Below, one piece after another: positions 8,975 to 18,693 of a DNA stretch of 64,000 nt. The notes under the pieces were generated by a model. It did no database searches. It was not told the DNA's origin and saw nothing but the letters and a program-made list of their open reading frames with translations. How positions within the stretch are numbered: position 1 is the stretch's first letter; each line of letters starts with the position of its first letter. Source of the DNA: Rhizobium sp. Pop5 (GTDB lineage Bacteria; Pseudomonadota; Alphaproteobacteria; Rhizobiales; Rhizobiaceae); assembly GCF_024721175.1 (NCBI RefSeq), contig NZ_CP099398.1, forward strand, positions 1 through 64,000. Reading direction: 5' to 3'. Both the position numbers and the translations under genes were made by a program.

Positions 8975-9892
8975 TCAACGGCGAATGAGGCCAAATCGGT
9001 GGGCTTCGTCCAGCAGGACCCGCACCGAGGACGGTTGCCAGTTCTTGCCGCTGCGCACAGGCCGTTCTCCCATCTGGTCCAGTTGCGCGGCAATGTCGCG
9101 CAGCGACAGGTTGGGATCGGCAATGGCAATTGCCGCCACCAGCTTCATCAGATAGTCTTCGGGAGCCCGGCGAGGGGATCGAGCAAGGAGTTCCTTCTCC
9201 GCGAGCTTTTCGCGTACCATGCGATGAACAGCGCGACGAAGGCGTTCGACGGTCCAGTCGTGGCCACGGCGATTGAGAACCCGCACGACATTGTCCCAAC
9301 TGTGCTGCGGCCGGAGTTGACGCACCATCGGCAGCCACGTCTGCGCCGATGCAATGAGTTCATCGAGATAGAGCTTCTCCCGTGCCTGCGAGATTGCCTT
9401 GATCGCCTCCGGCCGTCGTTCTCGCAGACCGGGATTTCCAGGAAGCTTGCCGCGTGCCTTCGCCGCCTTAATGCCGGCTTTGGTACGCTCAGCGATTAGC
9501 GCCCGCTCGAGCTGCGCGACGGCGCCGAGGACCTGAAGGGAAAACATGCCCTGCGGGGTCGACGTATCGATTGGATCGCGGATCGACCGGAAATGCACGC
9601 CGCGGGCCTCGAGGTCCTCGATCACCGACAAGAGATGACTGACGGATCGGGCCAGTCGATCGAGGCGCACGACAATGAGGACGTCGCCGGCGCTAAGTTC
9701 AGCGAGTAATCGCGTCAGCACCGGTCGAGCCCGCGATGCTCCGGAACCATGCTCCTGATGGATCCGATCGCAGCCGGCTGCACGCAGCTCGTCCAACTGG
9801 GCATCGTGGACCTGTTCATCCGTCGACACCCGGGCATAACCGATCAGCCGCTTGGGAGATTGTTGGTTGTCAAATGTTTGTGGCTTTGCCAT
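8975..9892 (-). CDS. Serine recombinase (resolvase/invertase family)
   Basis: This 305-residue protein has an N-terminal resolvase catalytic domain: RLIGYARVSTDEQ with the nucleophilic serine near residue 23, then the VVRLDRLARS motif. The C-terminal part is longer than in classic 180-residue resolvases and carries two helix-turn-helix-like segments. It is likely a stand-alone plasmid multimer-resolution or transposon-derived recombinase; no Tn3-type transposase is seen beside it. The ATG at 9892 has no strong ribosome-binding site, and an upstream ATG at 9940 is a possible alternative. Confidence 0.9.
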   Translation of the reverse strand: MAKPQTFDNQQSPKRLIGYARVSTDEQVHDAQLDELRAAGCDRIHQEHGSGASRARPVLTRLLAELSAGDVLIVVRLDRLARSVSHLLSVIEDLEARGVHFRSIRDPIDTSTPQGMFSLQVLGAVAQLERALIAERTKAGIKAAKARGKLPGNPGLRERRPEAIKAISQAREKLYLDELIASAQTWLPMVRQLRPQHSWDNVVRVLNRRGHDWTVERLRRAVHRMVREKLAEKELLARSPRRAPEDYLMKLVAAIAIADPNLSLRDIAAQLDQMGERPVRSGKNWQPSSVRVLLDEAHRFGLIRR

Positions 9893-10452
9893 CGCGCTTG
9901 TAACGGCCCTGTCTCGAAGTAGTTTGTACAGATAAGGCATGCGTTTGAAATCGAACAGTTGCAAGCGTGTTTTAAGTGTCAAATAGCGGCCCACCAGACT
10001 CAAATCGCCACCCGAGATAAGCAACGGAGCGTCCGCACTGACAAACCCGCGCCAGCGGGCTCCTGTGGCGGAAAGGCCGGAAAACAACGGTTTTGGAGAT
10101 GTCGCGAGAGCAGGGGGCCGCAGGAGGACGCCGGCGCATCATGCGGCAAGAAGGGGTCGGGATCATGCGGGCCAACTGGGGCGGCCGAATTCTGTCTCGG
10201 GGAGTCCGGTCATCCAGGACGGCCGACCACTGATTTGCGCGCTGAAATCAATCGCTGCCGAGGTGGCTTTTACTTCCCGTTTTCAGTTGAAGCGCTAAGC
10301 TGAAAAACTGGCGCCGAACTTTGACCTAATGGCTTCACACGGAGCAGGGGAGGGGAGAGCGATGTTCGAAATCATTCGAGTTGGTGGAAGGGTGTTGGAA
10401 GAACGCGCTCACGGTTGTAAAAACCGGCTAACGATAACGATAGGAATTTCGG
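9893..10452. other. Intergenic region, nothing recognised
   Basis: No ORF with family similarity, repeat or clear hairpin is seen here. It separates the resolvase from the DUF6283-type gene and may contain the promoters of both. Confidence 0.4.
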
Positions 10453-10811
10453 ATGAGCTGGAAACTGAGGCGAGTTAAGCAGTGTGCCAAGTGCCCTTGG
10501 AAGGTGTCCACGAACCCTCATGATATTCCGAATGGCTATAGTCAAGAACTGCATCAGGCTCTTGTCCGCACCATCGCCGAGCCGGAATCGCTGAAAGGCA
10601 CCGGCCAGGTGATGGCTTGCCATGAGCATGCGCCAGGGGAGGAAGCCCACTGTGTCGGCTGGCTCATGAACCAGATCGGGCCGGCAACAACATCCCTTTG
10701 CGTCTTCAAGTCATGTCTTGCGACAATATCGAGGCGGTCATCTTGGAAGGCCCGCAGCACGAACGGTTTGAAGATACGCTGCCGAAAGGCAACGACGTCG
10801 CAGTTGGGTAG
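10453..10811 (+). pseudogene. Small DUF6283-type cysteine-rich protein, frameshifted
   Basis: The N-terminus reads CAKCPWKVSTNPHDIPNGYS, then MACHEH and HCVGWLMNQIGP, which I recognise as a conserved small rhizobial/actinobacterial family (DUF6283, function unknown). After QIGP, near 10683, the family continuation GNNIPLRLQVMSCDN is found one frame over. It runs to a TAG at 10809-10811 and ends HERFEDTLPKGNDVAVG. A single missing base therefore breaks an otherwise complete gene of about 118 codons. The unshifted frame runs on to 10875 without similarity. The family name is from memory. Confidence 0.65.
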
Positions 10812-10884
10812 GGGTCAACTTGCTGCGATCGCCAAAAGGCAGATCAGCGGCCGCTGCCCCTTGGCACAGCTCTGATTGTTGCCA

Positions 10885-11290
10885 TTAAAGGCCCGATGCC
10901 TTGGTGAGTTTGATCCGGAAACGGTCACGGCGCAGGTGATACTTGCGGGTCATTTCCGCGCTGGTATGACCGAGCTGTTTTTGGACATACCGCAAGTCGA
11001 CCTCAGCCGAGCAGGGTGACGAGCAGGCCCTTGGCAAGCGTCTCGACCCAGCCGCAGCCGCCTTCGGTCTGGTCGCGGCCGCAATCCAGCCCGACGATCT
11101 CGGAGCGGCGCAGGCCGCCGGCAAAGCCGATCAGCAGTATCGCCCGATCCCGCATGCCGCGCGGAGTTCCCCTATCGAGCGTTTCGAGTATGGCGATCAT
11201 GTGCTCGGGGAGCACGGCTTCTTTTTGGCGAAGAGGGGCTACATGGGTGTTGCGGATGCCGGCCAGAACGGTGGTGGACGTTTAGCGGCA
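10885..11290 (-). pseudogene. Tyrosine recombinase remnant
   Basis: Two minus-strand frames contain pieces of one XerC/D-like integrase: GMRDRAILLIGFAGGLRRSEIVGL (the first catalytic arginine region) in one frame and DLRYVQKQLGHTSAEMTRKY (the terminal H and Y region) in another. The middle of the catalytic domain is missing and the frame changes near 11030. It directly follows, in the same orientation, the intact recombinase at 11296. Confidence 0.75.
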
Positions 11291-11295
11291 TCTAA

Positions 11296-12450
11296 TTATA
11301 GCATCCGAGAGGCCCGGCCGCTTCGACGGGTTGCACTATTGTAATAGCTTGATGCCTGCTGAACCGAACGATGACGTGACTGCTCCATGGCTTCGGGCAG
11401 GGGAATGCCGCGATTGGCGGCCTCAGTCAGATAGCCGGACCTCAACCCGTGCACCGAAAACTCCCCGGGCTCGAGCCCGGCCATTTTCACCCGCCGCTTG
11501 ACGATATCATTGACCGCCTTCGGATCGAGCGCCCGGCGCGAAACATGGCCCCAGCGATCGATTGCCCGAAACACGCTGCCCTTGTTGATCCTCGCGGCCG
11601 CCAGCCAGGCATTCAGCGCCTCCACCGGCCGGCCGGTCAGATAGACGATCTCGTCCTGGCCGGCGCCGGAGTTCTTGGTACAGCCGAGATGGATCGACAG
11701 CGAGGGCAGGGGGCTTCCATCGTCGCCAGAGACCGGCGGCTCGACCGTCAGCTGCTCCTTGCGCAGGCCGGCCACTTCGCTGCGCCGGCGGCCGCCGGAG
11801 GCAAAGGCGACCATCAGGATGGCGCGGTCGCGCAGATCGCGCAGATTGTTGCCGCCGCAGGTCGCCAGCAGTTTGGCCAAAACATCTGATGTCACCGCCT
11901 TGGCGCTCTTGCGAAGACGTTGTCTTGGCGCGGCTCGGATCGCCAGCCGGATCGCGGATTTGAGGGCAGGGGAGGCGAAGGCGCCGTCGAGACCGCGCCA
12001 TTTGGTCAGCGTCGACCAGTTGGCCAGCCGTCGTCCGACGGTCGCCGGCGCGTGCGGCCCGGTCGATCGAAGAAAGCCGCCGTCGCGCAACGCCTGGCCG
12101 ACTGCGGCCGGCATGCCGTGCTCGGGATCGGTCTCGCGCCGGGCCGGATCCCACAGATGATGGGCGACGAATTTCAACAGCAGCGCCTCGGGCGCCGGCC
12201 ATGGGAGGGGGCTACCGGTCGCGGCCATCGCCCAGGCCTCGAGGTAGCCGAGGTCGGAGGCGAGCGCCCGAAGCGTGTTGTCGCCCATGCCTTCGTTGAC
12301 CAGGTGCCGCAGCGTCTCGACGTCCTGGTCGGACAGAATCTCGGCGAGCTTGTCGCGCCGGTCGATCGGCAGCACGGCGGCGATGGTGTCGAGGGTTTCG
12401 GCCCGGCGGGCGATGGCGTCGGGCGCTGATTTCGGGGCGATGATGTCCAT
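11296..12450 (-). CDS. Tyrosine recombinase/integrase
   Basis: This 384-residue protein has an N-terminal SAM-like core-binding domain (about residues 15-170) and a C-terminal catalytic domain. The first arginine lies in FASGGRRRSEVAGL, the HxxR motif in VHGLRSGYLT, a further histidine in QSRHRSVQQA, and the likely nucleophile in the following SYY. The ATG at 12450 has AGGAGG just upstream; an in-frame TTG at 12540 is less likely. It is the middle and only intact member of three recombinases in tandem. A perfect 14-bp inverted repeat lies about 90 bp upstream. Confidence 0.9.
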   Translation of the reverse strand: MDIIAPKSAPDAIARRAETLDTIAAVLPIDRRDKLAEILSDQDVETLRHLVNEGMGDNTLRALASDLGYLEAWAMAATGSPLPWPAPEALLLKFVAHHLWDPARRETDPEHGMPAAVGQALRDGGFLRSTGPHAPATVGRRLANWSTLTKWRGLDGAFASPALKSAIRLAIRAAPRQRLRKSAKAVTSDVLAKLLATCGGNNLRDLRDRAILMVAFASGGRRRSEVAGLRKEQLTVEPPVSGDDGSPLPSLSIHLGCTKNSGAGQDEIVYLTGRPVEALNAWLAAARINKGSVFRAIDRWGHVSRRALDPKAVNDIVKRRVKMAGLEPGEFSVHGLRSGYLTEAANRGIPLPEAMEQSRHRSVQQASSYYNSATRRSGRASRML

Positions 12451-12540
12451 GGGCCTCCTGAAGCGGCGAAATCCGGCTGCCGGAATGGCGCCGGCGGCCG
12501 TGCTTTGCCCCGTTTTCGCTGATTTGCGGGCTTCTGGCAA

Positions 12541-12573
12541 TCACTTCCGATAAGCATTACTTATCGGAAGTGA
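12541..12573. repeat. Perfect 14-bp inverted repeat upstream of the recombinase
   Basis: TCACTTCCGATAAG (12541-12554) and CTTATCGGAAGTGA (12560-12573) are perfect inverted repeats around a 5-bp spacer. They could be a recombinase core or arm site, or an operator for the integrase promoter. Related CGGAAGTG and TTCCGATA words recur nearby, at 12603-12610 and 12652-12659. Confidence 0.85.
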
Positions 12574-12601
12574 GACGTCAGCACTCATTCGGTAATGAAT
12601 G

Positions 12602-12630
12602 ACGGAAGTGTATGCTGTATTCGCTTCCGT
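12602..12630. repeat. Second, weaker inverted repeat of the same word
   Basis: ACGGAAG (12602-12608) and CTTCCGT (12624-12630) face each other across 15 bp, using the same core as the repeat at 12541. The region to 12834 has no gene I can support. Confidence 0.6.
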
Positions 12631-12834
12631 TTTGGAAAAGAACAGCGTTAATTCCGATAGTTAATGAGGTATGAAGATCTGTGGCTTCGGTGGAGTTATT
12701 GGTGGCGCACGCGGCGAAATGAGCCCATAGGCAAGTGAGGGAGGCCGAACCTGCCCGCGCCTCGGCGGCAAGCTCGGCCGAACCAATGAGCGGACGGGTT
12801 CGTGGGCGAAATTCCGCCAATCGCCCGTTCCCGC

Positions 12835-15173
12835 CTAGGCCGCTTCCCAGACCTGGTTCAGGATTTTTGCAGCGAGCGCCGCCTTGTCCTGTGGCAGGAA
12901 ACGGCCGTAGTGCTGCTGCACCACATCCGGGGTATCCTGAATCGCGTAGCTCGCCTGCTCGTAGGATCCGGTCTGCTTGAGGATGTGGGTCGCCAGAATA
13001 TCACGGACATTGTGTGGGCCATGCGGCAAAAGGCCTTTAATAGCGCCGCGACCGGTATAAGGGTTGTAGATCCCATATCTTTGAATGACGGTTCTCCAGG
13101 CCTCATAGAAGGTCGTCGAGTCGTATGCTGCGTCGATGCTGGTGGTCTTGACCGTCTTCACGAAGAGCGTGCCGGGATCCTTCGCACCGGCGAGCAGCAC
13201 ACCGCGATGCCGGTCGATATAGGCATCCAGGTATTTGGAAAGATCGAGCAGATCGGGAAGGATCAGCCGGAACGGTTTTTGCCCAAAGAAGGACGAGCCG
13301 GAATTCTTGAACGCGACGGACGGGATAAGCACTTCCCAGCCACGCTCGCGGTCGCTCCAGCGCAGCTCCCCACACTTCATGTCTTCTAGCCGGCGCTCCG
13401 CCGTCGGAAAATGACCGCGCGGGCACACGCGCAGCTGGCGAAGGTTTTTCTGCCGCAATCCCAGATGCAACCCAAGCCGAAGCATCAGGAAGGAGCGGAT
13501 CGCTTCAGCCGCTGGCCGCGGATAGAGACGCTCGTCCGGCATCCGCTTCAGGATCTCGTCGGTGATTTTACGATACTCTGCCAAAGGGCTGTCCGCTTCG
13601 AGGATCACCATGATCGGCTCGAACGGATCGCGATGCACCCGCATGACCCGTTGAACCTCCTTGGAGCGATTGGCAGCATGCCGATGAAACGCATCGCAGG
13701 CGCCATGCCAGTCGCGCGAAGCAAATTCGATTTCCTCCGGGGCGATCAGGCCTTCGATCGGCCGGACATTTTTCAGAAGCTCCGGATGCTGCCGGATCCA
13801 GCCGACCTCGGCACGGGTGAGGGCCTGTGCGACCATCAGCATGTCTTCTTCCCACTTGGTGTAGAAGCCGCGCCGCTGCTCGCGCCATTGCAGATACCAG
13901 TCCCAGACGCCTGGGAAAATCAATAAGCCGAAGGTCAATTGGCTGAGCGGGACGCCGCAGCCCTTGACGACGCCGGCGGGTGAGGCGGCCAGCGCCCCGA
14001 ACATCAGCCCGAGATGCTCGATCTTTTGCGATGCAGTTTCCTCGCCCCACACTCCATTGCGCTGGAAGCCGATCGCCGTCAGCGTCGCGGTCTTGAAGCG
14101 GATCAGGTCGGCCGTCTCCATCGCCAGCCGCGGCGGCGCATCGACCACGCCGGAACGAAGATCCGGATCCTCGAAGGATTCGTCCGCACTGTGACTGGCG
14201 CAGCTGGATAGCACCGGAGGCCGGGGAGACAGGGATCCTCCGCCATAGGTGATGCCGGGAAACCGGATGGCATAGCGTTGCTTGCTGGCCGCCGCCTGGT
14301 AGCGGCGATAATCGGCGGAGCCGGAGATGATGACACGCCGCACCCAGTCGATGATCTCCTCGCGCTTGGAGAACGGCAGGCTGCCAAAGTCATCCGGTAG
14401 ATGCCACGCCAGTCGTCGCCGCTCGGCAGGGCTGATATCGCCGAGGTCGTGATCATTGAGCGAGCGAGCCTGATGCGGGAGCTTGGCCTTGAAATATCCC
14501 TCCGCCAGTCGGTAGCGTCGCTCGATGCGGGCGAGGATTTCGAAGCTGGCAATGGACCTCGGCGCGCGTTCGCCTTGGATCCATGACAACAGGGTCTTGT
14601 GGTCGAAATTCTCGCCGAGACGAATGATCGCGCGATAGAGTTGCCAGTAACTGTCACCGAAGCGGCGCATCTGGTAGATGAGGGCGTCCTGAAAGCTCTC
14701 GGATCCTCCGCCGCCTCGAACAGTGGTTCGGGAAATTCGTGGATCGGTTTCGGCTGCGGAACTCGCGGCGCAGAGGCGGATTGGGGCGGAGTGTGGGGCT
14801 TGCGGGTCGTGGATGCCGTTGGTGCTGGCGCGCGACGAACGGGTTTGGGCGATCTGGTTTTCGGGTTTGGTGGCCGAACCTCTTCCGCCGCGGGCGGCAT
14901 GCGGAGCCAGCGGAGGATGGCGTCGAGGCCGGGGCGCAGGTGGTTTTTCAGCTCCGGCGTCAACTCGTCTTCGATCCCGCAGGCTTCACCGATCGCCGTC
15001 CAGTCGAGGCGGCCGTTTAGCAAAGGTGGTGACTTGCGGTAGACGATCAGGCTGATGAGGTAGGGCCGGATATTTTCCAGGACCCGTTTCGATGCGATCG
15101 GCGCAATGCGCAGCTCGCAGAAGTCTGAGATTTTTCGTTGAAAATGGCGTGAGGAAACGTCTTGTTTTGGCAT
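12835..15173 (-). pseudogene. Large tyrosine recombinase with helix-turn-helix N-terminus, frameshifted
   Basis: The C-terminal 611-codon frame (from 14670) ends in a tyrosine recombinase catalytic domain: arginine in LGLRQKNLRQL, H-x-x-R in PHNVRDILATH, and a terminal QQHYGRF with the likely nucleophile. The N-terminal part (from the ATG at 15173, MPKQDVSSRHFQ) lies one frame over. Near 14700 the sequence EAAEDP passes into FQDALIYQMRRFGDSYW only if one base is restored. The joined product would be about 780 residues. This is the third recombinase of the array, and it lies directly beside the conjugation/defence island. Confidence 0.75.
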
Positions 15174-15306
15174 GCTCGCATTCCATAGCTTTCGGCCCCA
15201 ATGCCGAGGGCGAGCGGAAATAAAAGCTGTCCTTTAAAAAACCATGTATCCCCGGTCGGCCCTCCTCAAGCAGCGCAGCCGGATGCGCGTTGACAAGCGT
15301 CGAAAT

Positions 15307-16956
15307 TCAGGCCGACAGTTTTCCGTCAGCCTCGGCATCACCATCGTCGAAACCAAGGTCCTCTTCCAGCGTCTCGATCAAGACCTGGGCATCGTTTGCA
15401 GGCAGGATTTCAACGTTGCGTAGCTTACGGTTGATGGCGCGGCCTCGCACCTCGACATTGTCGATCTGGTTGGACGCTTCCTGTAACTTCTTTTTAACCT
15501 TCTCCAGCACTGGGCCGAATTTACCAAACTCCTCCTTGACCGCGGAAAGAACCTGCCACACTTCGCTGGAACGTTCTTGGATTGCAAGTGTGCGGAAGCC
15601 CATCTGCAGACTGCTAAGGATGGCAGTGAGGGTTGTCGGTCCGGCCACTGTAACGCGATAGGATCGCTGGAGGTCGTCGCATAGTCCCGGACGGCGGATG
15701 ATTTCGGCATAAAGGCCTTCCGTGGGCAGGAACAGAATCGCAAAATCCGTCGTCTTCGGTGGACGAATGTACTTACTTGAGATGTCCTTGGCCGAGTTTT
15801 TGATGCGTGTCTCCAAAGCCTTCGAGGCTTCCTCGACTGCGGCAATGTCCCCGATTTCGGAGGCCGCCTGCAGCCGTTCATAATCCTCAATCGGAAATTT
15901 CGCGTCGATCGGCAGCAGGCACTCCTCTGTCTCGCCCGCGCCGGGAAGCCGGATTGCGTATTCGACGCGTTCGTTGCCGAATTCGGACATGGTGGCATTC
16001 GCCACATATTGTGCAGGCGTCAATATTTGTTCCAGCAGAGCTCCAAGCTGGACCTCGCCCCACGACCCGCGCGACTTGACGTTCGTAAGCACGCGTTTCA
16101 AATCGCCGACGCCCGTCGCCAAGTTCTGCATTTCACCGAGGCCCTGATGAACTGCTTCGAGGCGTTCGCTGACGATCTTGAAGGAGTCTCCGAGCCGCTT
16201 GTCGAGCGTACCCTGCAGCTTCTCGTCGACGGTGACGCGCATCTGTTCGAGTTTCTCACCATTCTCCCTGCGCAACACGCCGAGCTGGTTTTCCACACTG
16301 AGCTTTAGTGCTTCGCCCGTCTGCGTGTTCTTCTCGCTCAACGCTTCCAGGCGCTTGCCAAAATCCTCGTGTTGGGCGCGCTGGATATCAAACATCTGCT
16401 GGTTCTGTTCGATCGAGTTCTTGGCAAAGCGGTCCAGGCTAGTTGTCACCGTTTCCGTCAGCGCCTTTGTCCGCTCGCCGGCATCGGCTTTCATTGCATC
16501 GAGATTCTGGATGACCTGATCACGAAGTTCGCGGAACGTGGTGAGGAGAGCTTCCTGGTTTTTGGAGAACTGGGCTGCGCTGTCGCTCGCCATCTGGCGA
16601 AGCGTCTGGGAAACCTGGTCCAGGTTTTCCTTCTGGTGTTTCGCCGCCTCGGCGGACTGCGTCCGCAAGGTTTCGGCGAGTGCCGCAATGCTCTTTGTGA
16701 CCTCCTCACGCAAATCCTTACCGGATGCCGTGCCTTCCTCGCGAGCAGCCCGAAGATCGTCGCGTACATTGCGCTCAATGCGCTCCTGGGCCATTTCCAG
16801 GGCGCTCAGTTTTGCCGCTGCGGGATCGGCGTCAAGCTTTCCGGCCAACCTTGAAAGGCGGCTTGTGACTACGATGACAACAAGGAGCGATACGAAAGAG
16901 CTGAAGGCGGCGGCGCCCCACAGGCTCCATTGAATGTATTCCTGATCCACGAGCAT
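15307..16956 (-). CDS. rmuC: RmuC family protein
   Basis: RmuC proteins are membrane-anchored, nuclease-fold proteins linked to DNA recombination and inversion limits. The 549-residue protein has an N-terminal transmembrane helix (about residues 9-32), a long coiled coil (about 40-270) and the RmuC domain (about 275-500). That domain contains SRGSWGEVQLGALLEQIL, LPIDAKFPIEDYERL and TDFAILFLPTEGLYAE. Length is typical. It lies 158 bp downstream of the DUF6527 gene in the same orientation, so it could be co-transcribed with the ubiquitin-like operon. Confidence 0.93.
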   Translation of the reverse strand: MLVDQEYIQWSLWGAAAFSSFVSLLVVIVVTSRLSRLAGKLDADPAAAKLSALEMAQERIERNVRDDLRAAREEGTASGKDLREEVTKSIAALAETLRTQSAEAAKHQKENLDQVSQTLRQMASDSAAQFSKNQEALLTTFRELRDQVIQNLDAMKADAGERTKALTETVTTSLDRFAKNSIEQNQQMFDIQRAQHEDFGKRLEALSEKNTQTGEALKLSVENQLGVLRRENGEKLEQMRVTVDEKLQGTLDKRLGDSFKIVSERLEAVHQGLGEMQNLATGVGDLKRVLTNVKSRGSWGEVQLGALLEQILTPAQYVANATMSEFGNERVEYAIRLPGAGETEECLLPIDAKFPIEDYERLQAASEIGDIAAVEEASKALETRIKNSAKDISSKYIRPPKTTDFAILFLPTEGLYAEIIRRPGLCDDLQRSYRVTVAGPTTLTAILSSLQMGFRTLAIQERSSEVWQVLSAVKEEFGKFGPVLEKVKKKLQEASNQIDNVEVRGRAINRKLRNVEILPANDAQVLIETLEEDLGFDDGDAEADGKLSA

Positions 16957-17114
16957 GGTCCTGCCTGATCCTTAATTAATCCGGCGGCTATGAGAATCAG
17001 TAGCCGACATCTTTGGGAAGAAGGCACGTATTTTGGGCAAGCCTCAAGAAGTGGCGCGCGCAATGCTGTGCCTTGTGCATAAATGTTCCTCCAAACGTTC
17101 GACGCGATCCTATG

Positions 17115-17513
17115 TTAGCTGCTCATCATAGACTTGAGCCAACGCCAAACGCGTGCCCACCAGCGGTCAGGATAGAGTTCAGCGTAATAGTGTTCCCGCC
17201 GACGTTCCTCGGCGGCGCGGCCGGCGGCGATTTCCTCGGGAGTCCACTCAGTGGACCATTCGATCTTGCCCCGATCAATCCAATAATGCGACTTGCAAGG
17301 ACGCTGCCAATTGCCGATCGACGGTCGAAGCGATGGTCCTTGGGGGTGATCCGTGAAACACCATTCGGTCGGCCCCAGAGGTGTCCGGACCTTTGAGCCG
17401 CAGCCGCATGCGCACAAGTGCGCGGCAGTCTCGAACTCCTCCGACACATAAAGAACGCCCGGCTCAAGCTGAGCCGGCATGGTGCGCACGCGTTCTAGCT
17501 TAATCCTTATCAT
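17115..17513 (-). CDS. DUF6527 family protein, probable zinc-binding, of the ubiquitin-like operon
   Basis: This 132-residue protein has a compact cysteine/histidine cluster: HLCACGCGSKV (about residues 32-42), a tryptophan-cysteine pair in TEWCF, and WQRPCKSHYWI (about residues 69-79). That pattern suggests zinc binding. This family (DUF6527) is known to sit beside bacterial E1-like and ubiquitin-like genes; its role is unknown. The ATG at 17513 overlaps the end of the E1-like gene by 14 bases, so the two are probably translationally coupled. A second ATG 11 codons on is an alternative start. Confidence 0.82.
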   Translation of the reverse strand: MIRIKLERVRTMPAQLEPGVLYVSEEFETAAHLCACGCGSKVRTPLGPTEWCFTDHPQGPSLRPSIGNWQRPCKSHYWIDRGKIEWSTEWTPEEIAAGRAAEERRREHYYAELYPDRWWARVWRWLKSMMSS

Positions 17514-18693
17514 AAGTATCCCCGGTGAGACTAAGGTCGTCGATTCCGAAGAGCACGTGTCGATACCCCTCGGTGTCTCGATAGAAGCCCCGCACTTGCT
17601 TGTAGCGGATCACCGCGAGGCAGGCATTGAGCGCGTTCAGTTCGCCGATCTGGATGTTTGAACGATAGATGTCGTCAGCCGCATCGGACAAGTCGGCGAG
17701 TTTCCGGTCGCGCATCGTTGCGCCCTCATCGAGGGGATAATAGGTGGCGCGAACCATGCCACCAATCGTGCCATGCTTGCGATTGAGACCCATGCCAACG
17801 TCGATGAAGGGGATGTTGCGCGAGATGAGCGCGTCGAAGATTCCTGCGCGCGACGAGCCTTTATCAACACAGATGAAGGCGAAGGTGACGCCGTCGAGGC
17901 GATCGGCAGTGTCTGGGTCGATGTAGGTGGCTTCTACTGTCAGCCCGTGCCGGAAATTGTCGTAGCGAGCGCCGTAGACGGTGGCTTTCGCCGTCCGCAG
18001 TTCCTCAGTGGCGAAGCGACCCGGGGAGCGAAACGCCGTATGGACATGGTAGGTGTCGCCAACGAACGCGCGGATACTCGGCACTGGCGTCTTGACTAGA
18101 AGATCGAGTAGATAGGCGCCGGTGCCGCCAAGCCCAATGATGGCCACCGTCTCGCCGGCAAACTCGGTGTTCAAGTCGCCGATCTGTGCGCGTGATGTGA
18201 GCGTGTCCTGAAGCTTGAATATTGGGTCGGGTTCAAAGGTCTCGACCACTCGGTAGGTGAAGGGTGTCGCTGCGGGATGCCGCTCGATCGCGGGTCCCGA
18301 GATAATTGATACGTAGCTTTCAATCTTGGCATAAAAATCAAGGAAACTACCTTGGGGTATCGGTTTGTTGGAGAACGAGCGCTGAACGACAACATCGGCG
18401 CACGCATTACTCAATTGAATCCTCGTTTCACCGCCGCCAAGGTTGAGGATCGGCGAGCCATCAAGCTGATGGGGATGGCCCCCTGCGAAGTAGATTTGAT
18501 GATCGTCCTGCTGAACGTGCTCCTGGTCTATGAATACGAGCTTCGCAACGATCGCGCCGCTCTGCAGTGCGCCCTGGCGATCGAGATAGGGGATGTCACG
18601 CACGACGAGGCAATTGCTGTCGAACGCGACCGCATAGCCGCGCTCGACGAGCCGAGCGAGGTCGGGGTTACGACTGACCAGTTTCCGAAACAC
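17500..18693 (-). CDS. E1-like ThiF-family adenylyltransferase
   Basis: This 397-residue protein is predicted to adenylate the C-terminus of the neighbouring ubiquitin-like protein. The C-terminal half carries the ThiF/E1 Rossmann fold, with nucleotide-binding GLGGTGAYLLD at residues 187-197, an acidic residue in FVGD, and the FICVDKG and IDVGMG segments. The N-terminal 150 residues are a separate domain with GGHPHQLDGSPI, resembling the DUF6791 domain seen before ThiF domains. No CxxC zinc motifs are seen. The start is a GTG inside the last codons of the ubiquitin-like gene, a 26-bp overlap. The target of conjugation is unknown. Confidence 0.87.
   Translation of the reverse strand: MFRKLVSRNPDLARLVERGYAVAFDSNCLVVRDIPYLDRQGALQSGAIVAKLVFIDQEHVQQDDHQIYFAGGHPHQLDGSPILNLGGGETRIQLSNACADVVVQRSFSNKPIPQGSFLDFYAKIESYVSIISGPAIERHPAATPFTYRVVETFEPDPIFKLQDTLTSRAQIGDLNTEFAGETVAIIGLGGTGAYLLDLLVKTPVPSIRAFVGDTYHVHTAFRSPGRFATEELRTAKATVYGARYDNFRHGLTVEATYIDPDTADRLDGVTFAFICVDKGSSRAGIFDALISRNIPFIDVGMGLNRKHGTIGGMVRATYYPLDEGATMRDRKLADLSDAADDIYRSNIQIGELNALNACLAVIRYKQVRGFYRDTEGYRHVLFGIDDLSLTGDTYDKD

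Noticed and set aside
8706..9338. 210-codon minus-strand ORF
   Set aside because: It overlaps the resolvase gene in another frame on the same strand and has no recognisable domain.
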